64,000 nucleotides of DNA from assembly GCF_023652955.1 (NCBI RefSeq), contig NZ_JAKLOY010000001.1:1116001-1180000 (forward strand), read 5' to 3'. A model generated the notes under the pieces. The model had not been told where the DNA came from, ran no database searches, and saw only the letters and a list, made by a program, of their open reading frames with translations. The DNA is from Geomonas sp. Red32 (GTDB taxonomy: Bacteria > Desulfobacterota > Desulfuromonadia > Geobacterales > Geobacteraceae). Made by a program: the position numbers and the translations under genes. Positions 61,681-64,000 of the stretch are shown here, piece after piece (the first letter of the stretch is position 1; each line of letters begins with the position of its first letter).

Positions 61681-62499
61681 TTAGGGGGATGGCTGGGCCG
61701 CGATCAGTTCGTCGAGATGCTTGAGGACGGCGCCGCAGGTGGCCTGAACAGTGGCGATGTCGTCTTTCATCGATTGAAGCTGAGCCGGCTTCAGTTTCCC
61801 CAGCGCCACTCCGTCCACTTTCTTCGCAAAGGCGGACACGAACGACACGTCTACTTCCTTCTCCTCTGCCGGCTTGGCCGGCTGCGCTTCCTTCTCAATC
61901 ACTTCGCCGGTAATCAACCCCTTGTCCTTGTATTTCTTGTACAGCGCCACCATCTTGGCTCGGCTCTCTGCCTGGGCGATCTTTGCCAGGACCGCAATAG
62001 GCGCCCCTGGGTTTTGCCGAAGGTCGTCCTTCACGCTGTCCGGCAGTTTGTTGAGCGACAGTAGGGCGTACGTTTGGGTTGAACCCAAATTGATCCGGTT
62101 CAGCAGGTCGGCAGGCTGGTAGCCATGCTTAACCCTCAGTGCTTCGAGCGCTTCGGCTCTTTCGATAGCGGTGCAAGGTTCACGCACCAGGTTTTCCACC
62201 AGCATGACCTCCTCTGGTTCACCATCAGTCAAAATGGCCGGTATCGTCGATAGCATGGCTAAGGGGGCCGCCAGGCAGCGCCGATACCCCGCCGCGACGC
62301 AGAATGTTCCCGGTTGACCGGGGTCGGGGTAGACCACGATCGGCTCCATTACCCCATGAACGGCGATGGATTGGGCAAGGTTCGCCAAGGCCTCATCGTC
62401 AAAGTGTGTCCGCATCTGGTTGGGGGTCGGGTGGATGAGGGCTAGGGGGAGGTTGTAGAGCTTCCCCTTTTCGTACTGTTCAGCTGTGGTCGTTGCCAT
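61681..62499 (-). CDS. Second orphan ParB-like protein
   Basis: 272 residues, paralogous to the product at 360-1172. It shares EKGKLY at the start, AIERAEALEAL, LSLNKLPDSVKDDLR and LYKKYKDKGLITG. ParB box II is altered (GYRR at ~71 where ParB has GERR), while box III-like VENLVREP remains. The central HTH (LLNRINLGSTQTYALLSL) is kept. The C-terminus has an Ala/Pro/Glu linker and ends QPSP. AGGAGG just before ATG 62499 fixes the start. No parA partner. Confidence 0.85.
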   Translation of the reverse strand: MATTTAEQYEKGKLYNLPLALIHPTPNQMRTHFDDEALANLAQSIAVHGVMEPIVVYPDPGQPGTFCVAAGYRRCLAAPLAMLSTIPAILTDGEPEEVMLVENLVREPCTAIERAEALEALRVKHGYQPADLLNRINLGSTQTYALLSLNKLPDSVKDDLRQNPGAPIAVLAKIAQAESRAKMVALYKKYKDKGLITGEVIEKEAQPAKPAEEKEVDVSFVSAFAKKVDGVALGKLKPAQLQSMKDDIATVQATCGAVLKHLDELIAAQPSP

Positions 62500-62529
62500 A
62501 ACGCCACCTCCTGTTTGCATGATTGGTAA

Positions 62530-62557
62530 CTTTTAACATTTTCGTGGTTTCTGTCAA
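62530..62557 (-). promoter_or_regulatory. Promoter of the second ParB-like gene
   Basis: Minus strand: TTGACA (62557-62552), 16-base spacer, TAAAAG (62535-62530). Confidence 0.55.
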
Positions 62558-62568
62558 ACCCGAGGTGG

Positions 62569-62597
62569 AAAAAGTCACTTTTTCTAGAACCTAGAAA
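62569..62597. promoter_or_regulatory. Two overlapping inverted repeats before the second ParB-like gene
   Basis: AAAAAGT-C-ACTTTTT (62569-62583) and TTTCTAG-AAC-CTAGAAA (62581-62597) lie 12-40 bases upstream of the -35. Candidate operators. The rest of 62598-62826 shows nothing recognisable. Confidence 0.5.
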
Positions 62598-62826
62598 GAA
62601 ATGGCTTAACTTATTGGAATTGCATAGGAATACCTGAAAAATCATCCCCCTCGCCAATGGACCGTCGGAGCGGGAGCAGATGGTGGGACTACAGCTATTT
62701 ACCCGGAATTACATCGTAAATTGTTATCGCCAAGAGGTCGATATGTCCATGATCTGCCCATCCAGAAACGTCGAAATGGGTACAACTTTCGGTTGCCGGC
62801 GAGGGGGAGGCTGGTAGACTTCCCGC

Positions 62827-63834
62827 ATGCCTACCCTCGCTCGCATAGACCAAGTCGAACTTCTCCAGCACGTCATCGTCAAAGCCGTCCCGGGCCAACG
62901 ACTCTTCGAGGACGATACCGACCGTGACATCTTCCTCAAGACGCTGGAACCTCTCCTCGCCCGGACGGGGACCCGGTGCCTCGCCTGGGTCCTGCTGCCC
63001 GACCACTTCCACCTGCTGCTGCGCCCCACCACGCAAAGGCTCACCACCTTCATGCTGCCGCTCTTGGTCGGCTATGCCCGCGGTTTCAACAAGCGGCACG
63101 GCCGGCGCGGGCGCCTGTTCCGCGGGCGCTACAAGTCGGTGGCCTGCGAGGACAACACCCTCAAAGAGTTGGTCCGCTACCTCCACCTCCACCCGTTACG
63201 CTCCGGCGAGGTGGCGAAATACAAGGATCTGGAGAGCCACCCATGGTGCGGCCATGGTGCGATCATGGGGGGGATGGTACTGGGATGGCAAAGCGTGGGA
63301 GAGGTGCTGGAGAATTTCGGCAGGAAAAGGGTCCGCTGCCTCCTGGCCTACCGCCGGTTCGTGAAGGCGGGCGTGGGGCAAGGCGAGCGGCGGGAGTTGG
63401 CCGGGGGAGGAAAGCGGCGGGTGCGAAGGCTAGGCGTAGAGGCGGATCCAACGCGGTGTGACGGGCGCGTTCTCGGCACCAGCGCCTTCGTGCGCGGGAT
63501 CGAGGAAGCGCAGGAGTGGCAACGGGCGCCGGTGCGGGGGAGGGCGGCGAACATCTTCTCTCGAAACTGCGCAGTGGTTTCGGTATCGGACGTGGTGGAA
63601 AAGGTAGCCGCGGCGGTCGGGTTGAGCCCGGAGCAGGTGCGGCGGCGGAGCCGGGCCCCGGATGTCCGGAGGGCGCGTAGCTTGGTTTGTTACCTGGCGT
63701 ACGTACGGAATTGTCATCCCGGCAAGGCGGTAGCCGCCGAATTGGGTATCGCCCACTCGACCATCTGCGCCGGAGCCATGATGGGAGAAAAACTGCTCAG
63801 CAAGGATTATCGCCTGTACCAAATGTGGAGGTGA
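62827..63834 (+). CDS. REP-associated tyrosine transposase (RAYT) with DnaA-like C-terminus
   Basis: 335 residues. The N-terminal Y1/IS200-like domain has the HUH-type pair HFH (60-62) in LLPDHFHLLLRP and the candidate catalytic Tyr118 in LVRYLHLHPLRSG. The last ~90 residues (VEKVAAAVGLSPEQVRRRSRAPDVRRARSL, AELGIAHSTI) resemble the DnaA C-terminal DNA-binding domain, as in a RAYT subgroup. RAYTs process single-stranded REP hairpins. A REP-like element begins four bases after the stop. Confidence 0.88.
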   Translation: MPTLARIDQVELLQHVIVKAVPGQRLFEDDTDRDIFLKTLEPLLARTGTRCLAWVLLPDHFHLLLRPTTQRLTTFMLPLLVGYARGFNKRHGRRGRLFRGRYKSVACEDNTLKELVRYLHLHPLRSGEVAKYKDLESHPWCGHGAIMGGMVLGWQSVGEVLENFGRKRVRCLLAYRRFVKAGVGQGERRELAGGGKRRVRRLGVEADPTRCDGRVLGTSAFVRGIEEAQEWQRAPVRGRAANIFSRNCAVVSVSDVVEKVAAAVGLSPEQVRRRSRAPDVRRARSLVCYLAYVRNCHPGKAVAAELGIAHSTICAGAMMGEKLLSKDYRLYQMWR

Positions 63835-63837
63835 AGT

Positions 63838-63899
63838 CACTTCGTGGAGGCTTCCCCCACCCCCTGGCCCCCTCCCTCAAGGGGAGGGGGGATTTTTTT
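63838..63899 (+). repeat. RAYT-type REP family, copy C
   Basis: CACTTCGTGGAGGCTTCCCCCACCCCCTG... CCCTCCCTCAAGGGGAGGGG followed by TTTTTTT, directly after the RAYT gene. The T-run means it may also terminate transcription. The remaining bases to 64000 show no gene. Confidence 0.85.
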
Positions 63900-64000
63900 G
63901 CCAGGCCGCGACGTGGGACGGAAAAGGGGTGAAGGTTGGGGTGATTGGGAGAGGAATTATGGGGTGTCGTTGGCGCTTAACCGCTAACGGTACAGCTCGT

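Noticed and set aside
56737-64000. Prophage or integrative element
   Set aside because: No integrase, terminase, capsid or conjugation genes and no paired attachment sites; only accessory genes and a RAYT.

Overview
The window is chromosomal DNA from a GC-rich Gram-negative anaerobe, most likely a Geobacter-type member of the Desulfuromonadota. The evidence is a PpcA-type triheme periplasmic cytochrome, a large outer multicopper oxidase lipoprotein, a complete 14-subunit complex I operon with fused NuoBCD, two TIGR04073-type proteins, several MshEN/HDOD/response-regulator signalling proteins, and many dispersed C-rich/G-rich intergenic repeats. The species cannot be named from sequence reading alone.

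Layout. 1-110: 3' part of a tRNA-Arg(ACG) and its terminator. 0.35-16.6 kb: mixed single genes. These are an orphan ParB-like protein, a hemolysin III protein, the triheme cytochrome, a PD-(D/E)XK-XPD helicase fusion, a lipoprotein, the multicopper oxidase, an FmdB zinc ribbon too short for standard ORF cut-offs, a secreted beta-helix protein, an HExxH membrane peptidase, a Bcp/PrxQ peroxiredoxin, a glycerate kinase, a quinone oxidoreductase and an MshEN protein. 17.0-31.7 kb: the nuo operon (A, BCD, E, F, G, H, I, J, K, L, M, N), with an ankyrin-repeat gene between nuoH and nuoI and repeat elements in several gaps. 31.7-40.0 kb (minus strand): radical SAM/DUF2344 protein, rng, purT, Rieske protein, zinc ribbon, rplU, rpmA and obg. 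40.2-45.4 kb: a Lys/Ala-rich exported protein with a sigma-54-type promoter, the TIGR04073 pair, a 2-Cys peroxiredoxin, a ferredoxin-type protein, a YgbA_NO-type protein and pcnB. 45.5-56.7 kb: uvrB, response regulators, tatA, a PilB/GspE ATPase, an HDOD protein, an AI-2E family permease, a flavoprotein, an FAD oxidase and cbpA.

56.7-64.0 kb is accessory in character. It opens with about 1 kb carrying only repeats, a strong promoter and a large inverted repeat. Three unrecognised lipoprotein/membrane genes follow, then a VF530 protein, a small ORF, a HicBA module, a second ParB-like protein paralogous to the one at 0.36 kb, and a REP-associated tyrosine transposase (RAYT). Two copies of one REP-like family bracket the ParB/RAYT block; a third lies at 45.4 kb.

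How it fits together. The nuo complex oxidises NADH and feeds the quinone pool, and the triheme cytochrome and multicopper oxidase fit a periplasmic/outer-surface redox lifestyle. The MshEN proteins, the HDOD protein and the CheY-like regulators suggest c-di-GMP-linked control of a pilus or secretion motor. I did not find a single clearly new multi-gene system. The strongest leads are the paired orphan ParB-like proteins, the RAYT/REP set, the ankyrin gene inside nuo, the nuclease-helicase fusion and the sigma-54-controlled Lys-rich exported protein.
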